Source: Cryomorphaceae bacterium (GTDB lineage Bacteria; Bacteroidota; Bacteroidia; Flavobacteriales; Schleiferiaceae). From it: a DNA stretch of 33,770 nucleotides. The stretch lies in NCBI GenBank assembly GCA_013911625.1, contig JACESW010000002.1:1-33770 (forward strand). Direction: 5' to 3'. Below, piece after piece: positions 19,856 through 27,609 of this stretch; positions within the stretch are counted from its first letter, which is position 1, and every line of letters begins with the position of its first letter. The position numbers were made by a program, and so were the translations under genes. Under the pieces are notes generated by a model. That model did no database searches. It was given only the letters and a program-made list of their open reading frames with translations, and was not told where the DNA came from.

Positions 19856-22240
19856 TTGGCACATTTTCTCGATCAATTAAACGATGCGCAGCGCAAAGCA
19901 GCGGAGCAAACTGAGGGGCCAGTTATGGTCATAGCCGGCGCTGGCTCTGGAAAAACACGTGTTCTGACTTACAGAATTGCGTACCTTTTAGAAAAAGGTG
20001 TCGATGCTTTCAACATCCTTTCTTTGACCTTTACTAATAAGGCTGCAAGAGAGATGAAAGAACGTATTGGCAAGCTAGTAGGTGAGAGCGAAGCGAAGAA
20101 TCTATGGATGGGAACTTTTCACAGCATATTTGCACGCATCCTAAGAATAGAGGCAGAGAAATTAGGTTACCCAACGAATTTTACCATTTACGATGCGGAC
20201 GACAGTAAAAAAGTTATCTCTAACATTATTAAAGAGAGAAATTTAGACAAGGATATCTACAAGGCCAAATCTGTTGCAGGTCGTATCTCTTCACTTAAAA
20301 ATAACTTGATTACACCGAAAGCATACTTCCAAAACGGAGAACTTCAGGCACAAGACAGCTCTGCAAAAATGCCTATGTTTGGAGAGATCTACCAGGCATA
20401 TACCGAGAGGTGTTTTCGAGCCGGATGCATGGACTTCGATGATTTGCTATTGAAGACCAATGAACTGATGTACAAGTTTCCCGATGTCCTGGCGAAGTAC
20501 CAGAACAGGTTTAAGTACATTTTGGTTGACGAGTATCAGGATACCAACCACAGTCAATACCTCATCGTCAAGGCGCTAGCTGCGAAATATGAGAACATAT
20601 GTATTGTGGGTGACGACGCACAATCTATTTACGCATTCCGCGGCGCTAACATTCGCAACATTCTGAACTTCCAAAAGGATTATCCAGATACGAAACTGTT
20701 CAAGCTTGAGCAGAATTACCGCTCCACCAAAAACATTGTTCAGGCGGCAAACAGCATCATTGAAAAGAATAAAGATCAAATACAGAAAAACGTCTGGACG
20801 CAGAATAGCGGCGGAGAGAAGATTGTAGTCCACAAGAGTATTTCAGATACCGACGAGGGCAATTACATCGCTACGAATGTCTGGCAGACTGCCATGAACG
20901 AAGGCGCAAAACACGACGACTTCTGTATACTTTACCGGACCAATGCGCAGAGTAGAAGTTTCGAAGATGCCTTGCGTAAAAAGAATATTCCCTACAAAAT
21001 TTATGGGGGATTGAGCTTTTACCAGCGCAAAGAGATTAAAGACGTTTTGGCGTATCTAAGACTCGTGATCAATCCAAAAGACGAAGAAGCCTTTAGAAGA
21101 GTTATTAATTACCCTGCTAGAGGGATTGGAGCAACTACTTTGGCCAAGTTAACCTTAGCTGCTGAAGCACAAGGGATATCTCTTTGGGAGGTTTGCGAAC
21201 GTTTACAGAGTATACCAACAGGACTGAATAATCCTACGCAAAAGAAGATTAGCGATTTTGCAGTGCTTATCAATTCCTTCGCCGTTTTAGCAAAGCAACA
21301 CGATGCTTTTGATGTTGTAGCACATGTTGCAAAAAGTGTGGGATTGATCAAAGTACTTGGCGAAGACAAGACCCCAGAGGGTGTGACTCGGTATGAGAAC
21401 GTACAAGAATTATTGAACGGTATAAAGGACTTCACCGAGCAACAAAAGGAATTGGCCGAGGGCGATCCTTCATTGGCAAACTTCTTATCCGATGTTGCAC
21501 TATTAACAGACCGTGATAATGAGGTCGACGATGGAACTCCCAAAGTGAGTATGATGACCATCCACTTGGCTAAGGGGTTGGAATTTCCATATGTCTACAT
21601 TGTTGGCCTTGAAGAGAACCTCTTTCCTAGTATGATGAGCAGCGGAAGCAGAAGCGAGCTCGAAGAGGAGCGTCGTTTGTTCTATGTCGCCTTAACACGA
21701 GCGGAGAAAAGAGCCCATTTAACATATGCACATACAAGGTACCGCTGGGGCAAGCTTATTGACTGTGAACCTTCTCGGTTTATCGATGAAATCGATGAAA
21801 AATACCTCGAAATTAAGGTCCCAGAATTTTCCCCGACGAGTTTTAGTTCTCCAGCACTTAATAACGCATTTGGTGCTCCAACGAGCGGAAATAACCGAAG
21901 TACAACAGTGTACCAAGGCAAAAATTCCAATTGGGGCAAACCTGCCCGGTCGCAGAAAAAGAGTGCCAACATCGGACCGGGTGCCGGTGCCGCAAAAAAG
22001 CCTACCTTGAGGGGCAAAACGCTCACACCGATAAATAATACCGGTACGGGTACAATGAGTGGTGATTTTCTTAAGCCACATGAATTGCACGAAGGCAAGC
22101 GTGTGGTCCACGGCCGTTTTGGTTTAGGGACCGTTGTACGCATGGAAGGCGAAGGCGCTGACGCCAAAGCCATCATCAACTTCGACAATGCCGGAGAAAA
22201 AAGATTGTTACTAAAATTCGCTAAGGTCAGCGCGGTCTAA
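19856..22240 (+). CDS. UvrD/PcrA-type superfamily 1 DNA helicase
   Basis: A 3'-5' DNA translocase/helicase for repair and for clearing replication-transcription conflicts. The 794-residue protein has all SF1A motifs: AGAGSGKT (27-34), FTNKAAREM (59-67), VDEYQDTNHSQ (224-234), VGDDAQSIYAFRGA (251-264), LEQNYRS (284-290), TIHLAKGLEFPYVYIVGLEE, and EEERRLFYVALTRAEKR. A low-complexity Gly/Lys linker leads to a C-terminal Tudor-like module (KRVVHGRFGLGTVVRMEGEG). In PcrA/UvrD that module contacts RNA polymerase. The start is TTG: the frame opens at 19832 with no ATG or GTG before it, the N-terminus aligns with the family, and the promoter fits. It heads a four-gene unit. I cannot separate the uvrD and pcrA names. 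Confidence 0.95.
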   Translation: MAHFLDQLNDAQRKAAEQTEGPVMVIAGAGSGKTRVLTYRIAYLLEKGVDAFNILSLTFTNKAAREMKERIGKLVGESEAKNLWMGTFHSIFARILRIEAEKLGYPTNFTIYDADDSKKVISNIIKERNLDKDIYKAKSVAGRISSLKNNLITPKAYFQNGELQAQDSSAKMPMFGEIYQAYTERCFRAGCMDFDDLLLKTNELMYKFPDVLAKYQNRFKYILVDEYQDTNHSQYLIVKALAAKYENICIVGDDAQSIYAFRGANIRNILNFQKDYPDTKLFKLEQNYRSTKNIVQAANSIIEKNKDQIQKNVWTQNSGGEKIVVHKSISDTDEGNYIATNVWQTAMNEGAKHDDFCILYRTNAQSRSFEDALRKKNIPYKIYGGLSFYQRKEIKDVLAYLRLVINPKDEEAFRRVINYPARGIGATTLAKLTLAAEAQGISLWEVCERLQSIPTGLNNPTQKKISDFAVLINSFAVLAKQHDAFDVVAHVAKSVGLIKVLGEDKTPEGVTRYENVQELLNGIKDFTEQQKELAEGDPSLANFLSDVALLTDRDNEVDDGTPKVSMMTIHLAKGLEFPYVYIVGLEENLFPSMMSSGSRSELEEERRLFYVALTRAEKRAHLTYAHTRYRWGKLIDCEPSRFIDEIDEKYLEIKVPEFSPTSFSSPALNNAFGAPTSGNNRSTTVYQGKNSNWGKPARSQKKSANIGPGAGAAKKPTLRGKTLTPINNTGTGTMSGDFLKPHELHEGKRVVHGRFGLGTVVRMEGEGADAKAIINFDNAGEKRLLLKFAKVSAV

Positions 22241-22265
22241 GCGAAGATTTTAAGTTATTGAGACT

Positions 22266-22880
22266 ATGGAATACAACACGGACAGAACCCAACTGAAAAT
22301 ACCTGAGTACGGCAGAAACGTACAACGTATGGTGGACTACTGTTTGACTATCGAAGATAAAGAGCACCGCAGCAAGGTGGCGCAGAGTATCATTGATGTG
22401 ATCGGGAATTTGAATCCGGCGATCCGCGATGCTCCAGATTACGCACACAAGCTTTGGGATCATTTGTTCATTATGTCCGATTTTGAATTGGACGTTGATA
22501 GCCCATACCCTATTCCAACCGCTGAAAGCTTCGTTGGGCTTCCCGATGAAGTGTCCTACCCACAAAAATCGCGTCGTTTCCGTCATTATGGTTCAATCGT
22601 AAAGAACATGATTGGCCATGCTCTGCAACTTGAGGAGGGCGAAGAAAAAGACGCTTTGGTTTACGGCGTCGCCTACGCGATGAAGCGCAATTACCTCAAG
22701 TACAATAAAGACACAGTAAGCGATGCCACTATTCTTAGCGATTTGGCTGAAATGTCTGAGGGTAAATTGAAGCTTGGGGAGTTTGACTTGCCTCACGAAA
22801 AAGCTTTTGGCATTACGCAAGCCGAGCGCAAACAAGGCCAGAACAACCGCAAAAAGAAAAACAAGAAAAGGAGATACTAA
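22266..22880 (+). CDS. DUF4290 family protein of unknown function
   Basis: The 204-residue protein matches my recollection of DUF4290, a Bacteroidota-restricted family usually next to murA. Recognisable pieces are LKIPEYGRNVQRMVDYCLTI, DAPDYAHKLWDHLFIM, PIPTAESFVG and VAYAMKRNYLKYNKDTVSDA. It is mostly helical, with no signal peptide or membrane segment. It ends in a strongly basic tail (NRKKKNKKRR) that could bind nucleic acid or membrane; that is inference. It lies 25 bp after the helicase and 3 bp before murA, so it is co-expressed with DNA-repair and cell-wall genes. Its function is unknown. Confidence 0.85.
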   Translation: MEYNTDRTQLKIPEYGRNVQRMVDYCLTIEDKEHRSKVAQSIIDVIGNLNPAIRDAPDYAHKLWDHLFIMSDFELDVDSPYPIPTAESFVGLPDEVSYPQKSRRFRHYGSIVKNMIGHALQLEEGEEKDALVYGVAYAMKRNYLKYNKDTVSDATILSDLAEMSEGKLKLGEFDLPHEKAFGITQAERKQGQNNRKKKNKKRRY

Positions 22881-22883
22881 TAC

Positions 22884-24188
22884 ATGGGAACATTTAAGAT
22901 TACCGGAGGAAAAAAACTCAACGGAACCATCACGCCTCAAGGGGCTAAAAATGAAACCTTACAGATCCTCTGTGCAGTCTTACTGACCCCTGAGGAAGTA
23001 CGCATCACTAATATTCCGGACATCGTAGATGTTAACAAGCTTATCGACCTCTTAGGCGATTTGGGTGTCTATGTGAAGAAAAACGGTCACGGTGATTATA
23101 CTTTCAAAGCGGAAAATGTCAACCTCGACTATTTGACCTCTGATACATTTAAGCAGAAAGGCGCAAGTCTCCGGGGATCCATCATGATCGTTGGACCGTT
23201 GTTGGCTAGATTCGGCAAAGCTTACATTCCAAAACCGGGCGGTGATAAAATTGGCCGGAGAAGATTAGATACACACTTCTTGGGCTTCCAGAAGTTGGGG
23301 GCAAAATTCAACTACGACAGCAAAGACAGTTTCTACAGTGTAGATGCTTCACAGCTCACCGGAACGTATATGCTACTTGACGAAGCATCTGTAACGGGTA
23401 CTGCAAACGTGGTTATGGCTGCTGTAATGGCAAAAGGAAAAACGACCATTTATAATGCAGCTTGCGAGCCTTACCTGCAGCAATTGTGTAAGATGCTCGT
23501 TCGCATGGGTGCAAAGATTGACGGTATCGGCTCTAACATGCTTCATATAGAAGGGGTAACAGAGCTGGGCGGAACAGACCACCGCATTTTACCGGACATG
23601 ATAGAGATTGGATCTTGGATTGGCCTTGCGGCGATGACTGGATCAGATATCACCATCAAGGACGTAAGCTATCCCGACCTCGGAATCATCCCTACCGTTT
23701 TCCGTCGCCTGGGTATTCATACAGAACTTATAGGTGATGATTTACGCGTTCCTGCGCACGATCATTACGAAATAGAGAGCTTCATCGACGGATCCATTAT
23801 GACCATAGCTGATGCGCCATGGCCAGGGTTTACCCCCGATCTGTTAAGTATTATCCTGGTTACTGCCACGCAAGCTCGAGGGTCGGTACTAATTCACCAA
23901 AAGATGTTCGAATCGCGTCTATTCTTTACTGATAAGTTGATCGATATGGGTGCACAAATCATTCTTTGTGACCCTCACCGTGCGACTGTCATTGGTCTAG
24001 ACAAACAAAGTCCTTTACGTGCAACAACTATGACATCTCCTGATATTCGTGCGGGGGTTAGCTTGTTGATTGCGGCTTTGAGTGCAGAAGGAACTTCTAC
24101 CATACACAACATTAATCAGATTGACCGAGGCTACGAGAACATCGACGGAAGATTGAAAGCACTCGGTGCTGAAATCGTTAGATTGTAA
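22884..24188 (+). CDS. murA: UDP-N-acetylglucosamine 1-carboxyvinyltransferase, Asp active-site variant
   Basis: MurA transfers enolpyruvate from PEP to UDP-GlcNAc, the first committed step of peptidoglycan synthesis, in the cytoplasm. The 434-residue protein has the N-terminal GGKKLNGTITPQGAKNETL with Lys22 and Asn23 at their canonical numbers. The active-site loop reads PKPGGDKIGRRRLDTH, so the catalytic and fosfomycin-target Cys (E. coli Cys115) is Asp121 (codon GAT at 23244-23246). A Cys-to-Asp change at this site keeps activity and gives fosfomycin insensitivity in mycobacteria and Chlamydia (established). The start ATG is 3 bp after DUF4290. Identity is secure; resistance of this species is inferred. 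Confidence 0.96.
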   Translation: MGTFKITGGKKLNGTITPQGAKNETLQILCAVLLTPEEVRITNIPDIVDVNKLIDLLGDLGVYVKKNGHGDYTFKAENVNLDYLTSDTFKQKGASLRGSIMIVGPLLARFGKAYIPKPGGDKIGRRRLDTHFLGFQKLGAKFNYDSKDSFYSVDASQLTGTYMLLDEASVTGTANVVMAAVMAKGKTTIYNAACEPYLQQLCKMLVRMGAKIDGIGSNMLHIEGVTELGGTDHRILPDMIEIGSWIGLAAMTGSDITIKDVSYPDLGIIPTVFRRLGIHTELIGDDLRVPAHDHYEIESFIDGSIMTIADAPWPGFTPDLLSIILVTATQARGSVLIHQKMFESRLFFTDKLIDMGAQIILCDPHRATVIGLDKQSPLRATTMTSPDIRAGVSLLIAALSAEGTSTIHNINQIDRGYENIDGRLKALGAEIVRL

Positions 24189-24211
24189 GCCTGAAAAGCA
24201 ACATACTTATC

Positions 24212-24772
24212 ATGAAAAAAGTATCCCTAATCATCAGCAGCTTTGCACTGCTTTTAACTGCAGCTATATTTACCAGCGCCCAGAACAATTACAGCGATGC
24301 CATTGCTGCTCCTGCGGAGCAAATGGCAACGTTGAGTATCGGAGATAAAGCACCAGAAATTGCCATGCGCGATCCGCAAGGCAACATCCGAAAACTATCA
24401 GATCTAAAAGGCAAGATCGTCCTCATCGACTTTTGGGCATCATGGTGTCGCCCGTGTCGTATGGAGAATCCTAATGTAGTTCGCACCTACGGACAATACA
24501 AAGACGCTGCGTTCAAAAACGGCGATGGTTTTGAGGTTTTCTCAGTTAGCCTAGATCGAGATAAATCGGCTTGGGAGAAAGGTATTTCACAAGATAAATT
24601 GGTTTGGGAAAACCATGTTAGCGACTTGCAGTTTTGGAGAAATGCTGCTGCACGTACCTACAATGTGAACTCTATTCCGGCGACCTTCTTGATTGACGGT
24701 GACGGAATTATCATCAAGAAAAACCTAAGAGGTAAAGCCCTAGAGAATACGCTAGCTTCTTTGAAGCGCTAA
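24212..24772 (+). CDS. Exported TlpA/ResA-like thioredoxin-fold protein
   Basis: A likely periplasmic thiol-disulfide oxidoreductase. The 186-residue protein starts with a signal peptide (MKKV, then a hydrophobic run to about residue 20, cleavage plausible after TSA at 23). It continues into an AhpC/TSA-like thioredoxin domain. The redox motif is FWASWCRPCRMENP with Cys79 and Cys82, and the cis-Pro loop is NSIPATFLID (Pro156). This resembles TlpA/ResA proteins that reduce cytochrome c apoproteins or other exported thiols; the substrate cannot be read from sequence. No lipobox cysteine is present. It lies 23 bp after murA and is followed by a strong terminator, so it is the last gene of the unit. 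Confidence 0.9.
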   Translation: MKKVSLIISSFALLLTAAIFTSAQNNYSDAIAAPAEQMATLSIGDKAPEIAMRDPQGNIRKLSDLKGKIVLIDFWASWCRPCRMENPNVVRTYGQYKDAAFKNGDGFEVFSVSLDRDKSAWEKGISQDKLVWENHVSDLQFWRNAAARTYNVNSIPATFLIDGDGIIIKKNLRGKALENTLASLKR

Positions 24773-24796
24773 GATATTTTGACTTCAATGTCAAAT

Positions 24797-24828
24797 TAAG
24801 GGCGCCGGCGATGCCGGCGCCCTTTTTT
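24797..24828 (+). terminator. Strong Rho-independent terminator after the murA unit
   Basis: GGGCGCCGGC (24800-24809) pairs perfectly with GCCGGCGCCC (24813-24822) around a 3-nt GAT loop, followed by six T. The 10-bp, almost all-GC stem plus U-run is a textbook intrinsic terminator. It lies about 25 bp after the thioredoxin-fold gene. Confidence 0.95.
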
Positions 24829-24834
24829 ATGCGG

Positions 24835-24842
24835 TATTTTTG
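24835..24842 (+). promoter_or_regulatory. Possible -7 element for grpE-dnaJ
   Basis: TATTTTTG is a full match to the TAnnTTTG -7 box, but no TTG lies 17-23 bp upstream, where the GC-rich terminator stem sits instead. It is the best -7 match before grpE. Transcription from it would start inside the perfect hairpin at 24842-24872. Weak call. Confidence 0.3.
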
Positions 24843-24872
24843 CGCACCGCTGACACCTTGTCAGCGGTGCGC
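24842..24872. repeat. Perfect 14-bp inverted repeat upstream of grpE
   Basis: GCGCACCGCTGACA (24842-24855) and TGTCAGCGGTGCGC (24859-24872) are perfect reverse complements with a 3-nt CCT loop. No T-run follows on either strand at the right distance, so it is not a normal terminator. It lies 13 bp beyond the T-run of the murA-unit terminator and 55 bp before the grpE ATG. Its sequence is unrelated to the terminator stem. Confidence 0.85.
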
Positions 24873-24927
24873 TTAATGGCGAACATTTTGCATTAATAGA
24901 AAGAAAATAGCCCTAAATTCTAGATAC

Positions 24928-25482
24928 ATGTCAGAAAAAGAAGCAACCACAGGCGAGGAATTGCACGAAGAAAACAACGTTGAACAAAGTACTGAAAGCA
25001 CTGAGGATACTATCGTTGAGCAAGATCCGGTAGCTAAACTTGAAGACGAGGTAAAAGACTTGAAAGACCAGAATTTACGTCTGTATGCGGAATTCGAAAA
25101 CTTCCGCAGAAGAACTGCGAAAGAGCGTCTAGAGCTCATGGAGAGTGCAAACAAAGACACTTTAACAGCCATGTTGCCAGTTCTTGATGATTTCGAGAGA
25201 GCATTGAAAAATACCGAAGAGACAGAAGCAAACGCAGCGGTATTAGAAGGATTAAAATTGATCCAAAATAAGCTTACGGAGACACTAAAAGGCAAAGGCC
25301 TTAACGCCATGGAAAGCACTATCGGCAAAGTGTTCGACGTAGAAGAAATGGAAGCTATTACGCAGATTCCAGCGCCAACTCCAGATATGGACGGAAAAGT
25401 CATAGATGAAGTAGAGAAGGGATATAAGATTGGCGAAAAGGTGATTCGCTTTGCCAAAGTAGTAGTAGGTAAAGGAGCATAA
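24928..25482 (+). CDS. grpE: Nucleotide exchange factor GrpE
   Basis: GrpE releases ADP from DnaK in the Hsp70 cycle. The 184-residue protein has an acidic, low-complexity N-terminus (residues 1-45), and a long coiled-coil region leading into RLYAEFENFRRRTAKERLEL. The four-helix part carries LPVLDDFERALKNTEE. The C-terminal beta domain shows ITQIPAPTPDMDGKVIDEVE and GYKIGEKVIRFAKVVVGKGA. All are family landmarks. dnaJ follows after 1 bp. dnaK is not adjacent, and there is no hrcA nearby. Upstream DNA holds a GC-rich hairpin and only a partial promoter match. Confidence 0.96.
   Translation: MSEKEATTGEELHEENNVEQSTESTEDTIVEQDPVAKLEDEVKDLKDQNLRLYAEFENFRRRTAKERLELMESANKDTLTAMLPVLDDFERALKNTEETEANAAVLEGLKLIQNKLTETLKGKGLNAMESTIGKVFDVEEMEAITQIPAPTPDMDGKVIDEVEKGYKIGEKVIRFAKVVVGKGA
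25474..25477 (+). promoter_or_regulatory. Shine-Dalgarno-like GGAG before dnaJ
   Basis: GGAG lies 6 nt before the dnaJ ATG, inside the last codons of grpE. It is the clearest Shine-Dalgarno-like site among the starts I checked, but it is also coding sequence (the Gly-Ala end of GrpE), so it could be coincidence. Confidence 0.35.
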
Positions 25483-25483
25483 G

Positions 25484-26611
25484 ATGGCAAAACGCGATTT
25501 CTACGACGTATTAGGAGTGAGCAAGAGCTCAAGCCAAGACGAGATTAAGAAAGCTTACCGCAAGGTGGCCTTGAAGTATCACCCGGATAGAAACCCGGAC
25601 GACAAAGAGGCCGAAGACAAATTCAAAGAAGCCGCAGAGGCATACGATGTCCTTGGTAATGAGGAGAAGCGTCGCAAATACGACCAGTTCGGTCACCAAG
25701 CCTTCGGTGCTGGCGCCGGCGGTGGCGGTTTCCACGGTAACATGAACGACATCTTCGACATGTTCGGAGACATCTTCGGCGGCGGAGGTGGTGGCGGATT
25801 CGGTGGTGGATTCGGCGGGTTCGGTGGTGGCGGCGGTCAAAGACGCCAAGCGAAAGGATCAAACCTACGCATCAAGGTGAAGATGACCTTGGAGGAAATT
25901 GCCGACGGCGTTGAGAAAAAGATAAAAATTCGTCGTGCAAAAGTTGCCGACGGCGTAACGTTCAAGACGTGTACGACGTGTAACGGTGCCGGTCAAGTAC
26001 AGCAAGTAACCAATACTATTTTGGGCCAGATGCGCACTGCGGCAACCTGTTCATCGTGTAACGGGGCAGGTAAAACGGTGGACCAAAAACCGAGCGGCGT
26101 AGGTTCAGACGGACTTGAGCGTAAAGAGGAAGTCGTTGCTGTTAAGATTCCAGCCGGTGTGCAAGACGGCATGCAATTGCGTGTAGGTGGCAAAGGGAAT
26201 GAAGCTTTAGGTGGAGTGCCTGGGGACCTCATTGTGCTCATTGAAGAAGTACCTCACGAATCTTTGACTAGAGATGGCGAGAACTTGCATTACGAATTAA
26301 CCATGAGCTTCCCTGAAGCTGCACTCGGTACGAGTGTTGAGATTCCTACGGTAAGTGGTATAGTTAAGATCAATATTGATAAGGGTACACAGCCGGGTAG
26401 AATTCTTCGACTGAAAAATAAAGGTTTACCTAGTGTTCAAGGTTACGGACGGGGAGATCAACTGATTCATATCAATGTTTGGGTGCCTAAGAACCTGAGC
26501 AATGACGAGAAGAAAGCGTTAGAAAAACTTAAAGAGAGCAAGAACTTCGAACCTAATCCAGGAAAGTCTGATAAGGGCTTCTTCGATCGAGTCAAAGAGA
26601 TGTTCTCATAA
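25484..26611 (+). CDS. dnaJ: Chaperone DnaJ with half zinc finger
   Basis: DnaJ delivers unfolded proteins to DnaK and stimulates its ATPase. The 375-residue protein has a J domain (residues 4-70) with the HPD motif at 33-35. A Gly/Phe region follows (73-118), with long runs of Gly. A cysteine region and the C-terminal substrate-binding barrels come next (KIPAGVQDGMQLRVGGKGNE, VEIPTVSGIVKINIDKGTQP). Canonical DnaJ has four CxxCxGxG motifs. Here only CTTCNGAG (163-170) and CSSCNGAG (189-196) exist, matching motifs 2 and 3 (zinc site II). Motifs 1 and 4 (zinc site I) are absent with no sign of a frameshift. I recall the same form in other flavobacteria. A terminator follows. Confidence 0.95.
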   Translation: MAKRDFYDVLGVSKSSSQDEIKKAYRKVALKYHPDRNPDDKEAEDKFKEAAEAYDVLGNEEKRRKYDQFGHQAFGAGAGGGGFHGNMNDIFDMFGDIFGGGGGGGFGGGFGGFGGGGGQRRQAKGSNLRIKVKMTLEEIADGVEKKIKIRRAKVADGVTFKTCTTCNGAGQVQQVTNTILGQMRTAATCSSCNGAGKTVDQKPSGVGSDGLERKEEVVAVKIPAGVQDGMQLRVGGKGNEALGGVPGDLIVLIEEVPHESLTRDGENLHYELTMSFPEAALGTSVEIPTVSGIVKINIDKGTQPGRILRLKNKGLPSVQGYGRGDQLIHINVWVPKNLSNDEKKALEKLKESKNFEPNPGKSDKGFFDRVKEMFS

Positions 26612-26630
26612 CCGAGTATTTTATATCTTC

Positions 26631-26661
26631 AAACTCCTGTCCAATGTGACGGGAGTTTTTG
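26631..26661 (+). terminator. Rho-independent terminator after dnaJ
   Basis: AAACTCCTGTC (26631-26641) pairs with GACGGGAGTTT (26648-26658) in an 11-bp stem with one G-U wobble and a 6-nt loop, ending in a run of five T. It lies 19 bp after the dnaJ stop and separates the chaperone genes from the ABC transporter operon. Confidence 0.88.
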
Positions 26662-26706
26662 TACTATCCCTACCTATAAGACGCTGCCAAGGCGAACAAT
26701 GAACGT

Positions 26707-27609
26707 ATGATAAGAGCAGAAAATGTCACCAAACAGTATGGACCAAAGGTTGCACTGGGCGGAATAAATTTGAACATTCCCAAGGGAAGCATTTATGGAC
26801 TTCTGGGACCAAACGGCGCCGGAAAGACGTCCTTTATTCGCATCATGAATCAGATCACTGCACCGGATAGTGGCACGGTTTATTTCGGCGATAGGGAGCT
26901 CGCTCCAAACGATATTGCTCGCATCGGCTATCTTCCTGAAGAGCGCGGTCTGTATAAAAAGATGAAAGTGGGTGAACAGGTGCTTTACCTTGCCAAGCTA
27001 AAGGGGTTGAGTGCCACTGAAGCTAAGAGCAGGGCGAAAGATTGGTTTGTCCGTTTAGAAATGGAAAGCTTTTGGGAAAAAAAGGTGGAAGATTTGAGTA
27101 AGGGTATGGCGCAGAAGGTGCAGTTTGTCACTACGGTGTTGCACAAGCCGGAACTGCTGATTTTTGACGAGCCTTTCACCGGTTTTGATCCGATCAATAC
27201 CAATCTCATTAAAAAAGAAATTAAACGACTCAATAAGGAGGGCGCCACAGTGATATTCTCTACCCACCGTATGGAAAGTGTGGAAGAAATATGTGATTAT
27301 ATCGGACTGATCAACCAAGGCGAAGTCATGGTTGAAGGACCGTTGCTTGATATCCGGAGGCATTATATGAACGGCACCTATGCCTTCACTACTAAAACTG
27401 AACAGACGTTCGCAGGTTTGAATGTTTTATCTCGCGACCACCAACACACAGGTTACACGACAACTATTAAATCGGACCAGTACCCAAGCGGCATCATTCA
27501 AGAGTTGGCCAGCAGCAATGAGCTTCTAGGATTCGAAGAAGTGCTGCCGAGCGTAAGCGACGTTTTTATTGACATCGTTCAAAACGGACCTAAACCTAAA
27601 GACTCATGA
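26707..27609 (+). CDS. ABC transporter ATPase, NatA-like
   Basis: Nucleotide-binding subunit of an ABC-2-type exporter. The 300-residue protein has Walker A GPNGAGKT (34-41), LPEERGLYKKMKVGEQ in the Q-loop region, signature LSKGMAQK (130-137), Walker B LLIFDEPFTG (150-159), and H-loop FSTHRMESVEE. A C-terminal extension of about 80 residues resembles the DUF4162 domain found in NatA/YhaQ-like ATPases. It overlaps the permease gene by 4 nt (ATGA), so the two are co-translated. NatA-like systems export Na+ or other solutes; the substrate here cannot be told. An upstream ATG at 26699 is out of frame. Confidence 0.93.
   Translation: MIRAENVTKQYGPKVALGGINLNIPKGSIYGLLGPNGAGKTSFIRIMNQITAPDSGTVYFGDRELAPNDIARIGYLPEERGLYKKMKVGEQVLYLAKLKGLSATEAKSRAKDWFVRLEMESFWEKKVEDLSKGMAQKVQFVTTVLHKPELLIFDEPFTGFDPINTNLIKKEIKRLNKEGATVIFSTHRMESVEEICDYIGLINQGEVMVEGPLLDIRRHYMNGTYAFTTKTEQTFAGLNVLSRDHQHTGYTTTIKSDQYPSGIIQELASSNELLGFEEVLPSVSDVFIDIVQNGPKPKDS

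Noticed and set aside
19857..19873. TGGCAC resembling a sigma-54 -24 element at the helicase start
   Set aside because: No TTGC at the required -12 spacing, and it overlaps the helicase start codon; a good primary promoter lies just upstream.
24873..25532. 219-codon open frame on the minus strand opposite grpE
   Set aside because: Ser-rich translation typical of an antisense frame of an acidic coiled-coil gene; grpE is certain.
25689..25840. Glycine-rich repeats in dnaJ as a possible tandem repeat or insertion
   Set aside because: This is the normal Gly/Phe-rich region of DnaJ, if rather rich in glycine runs; reading frame is intact.
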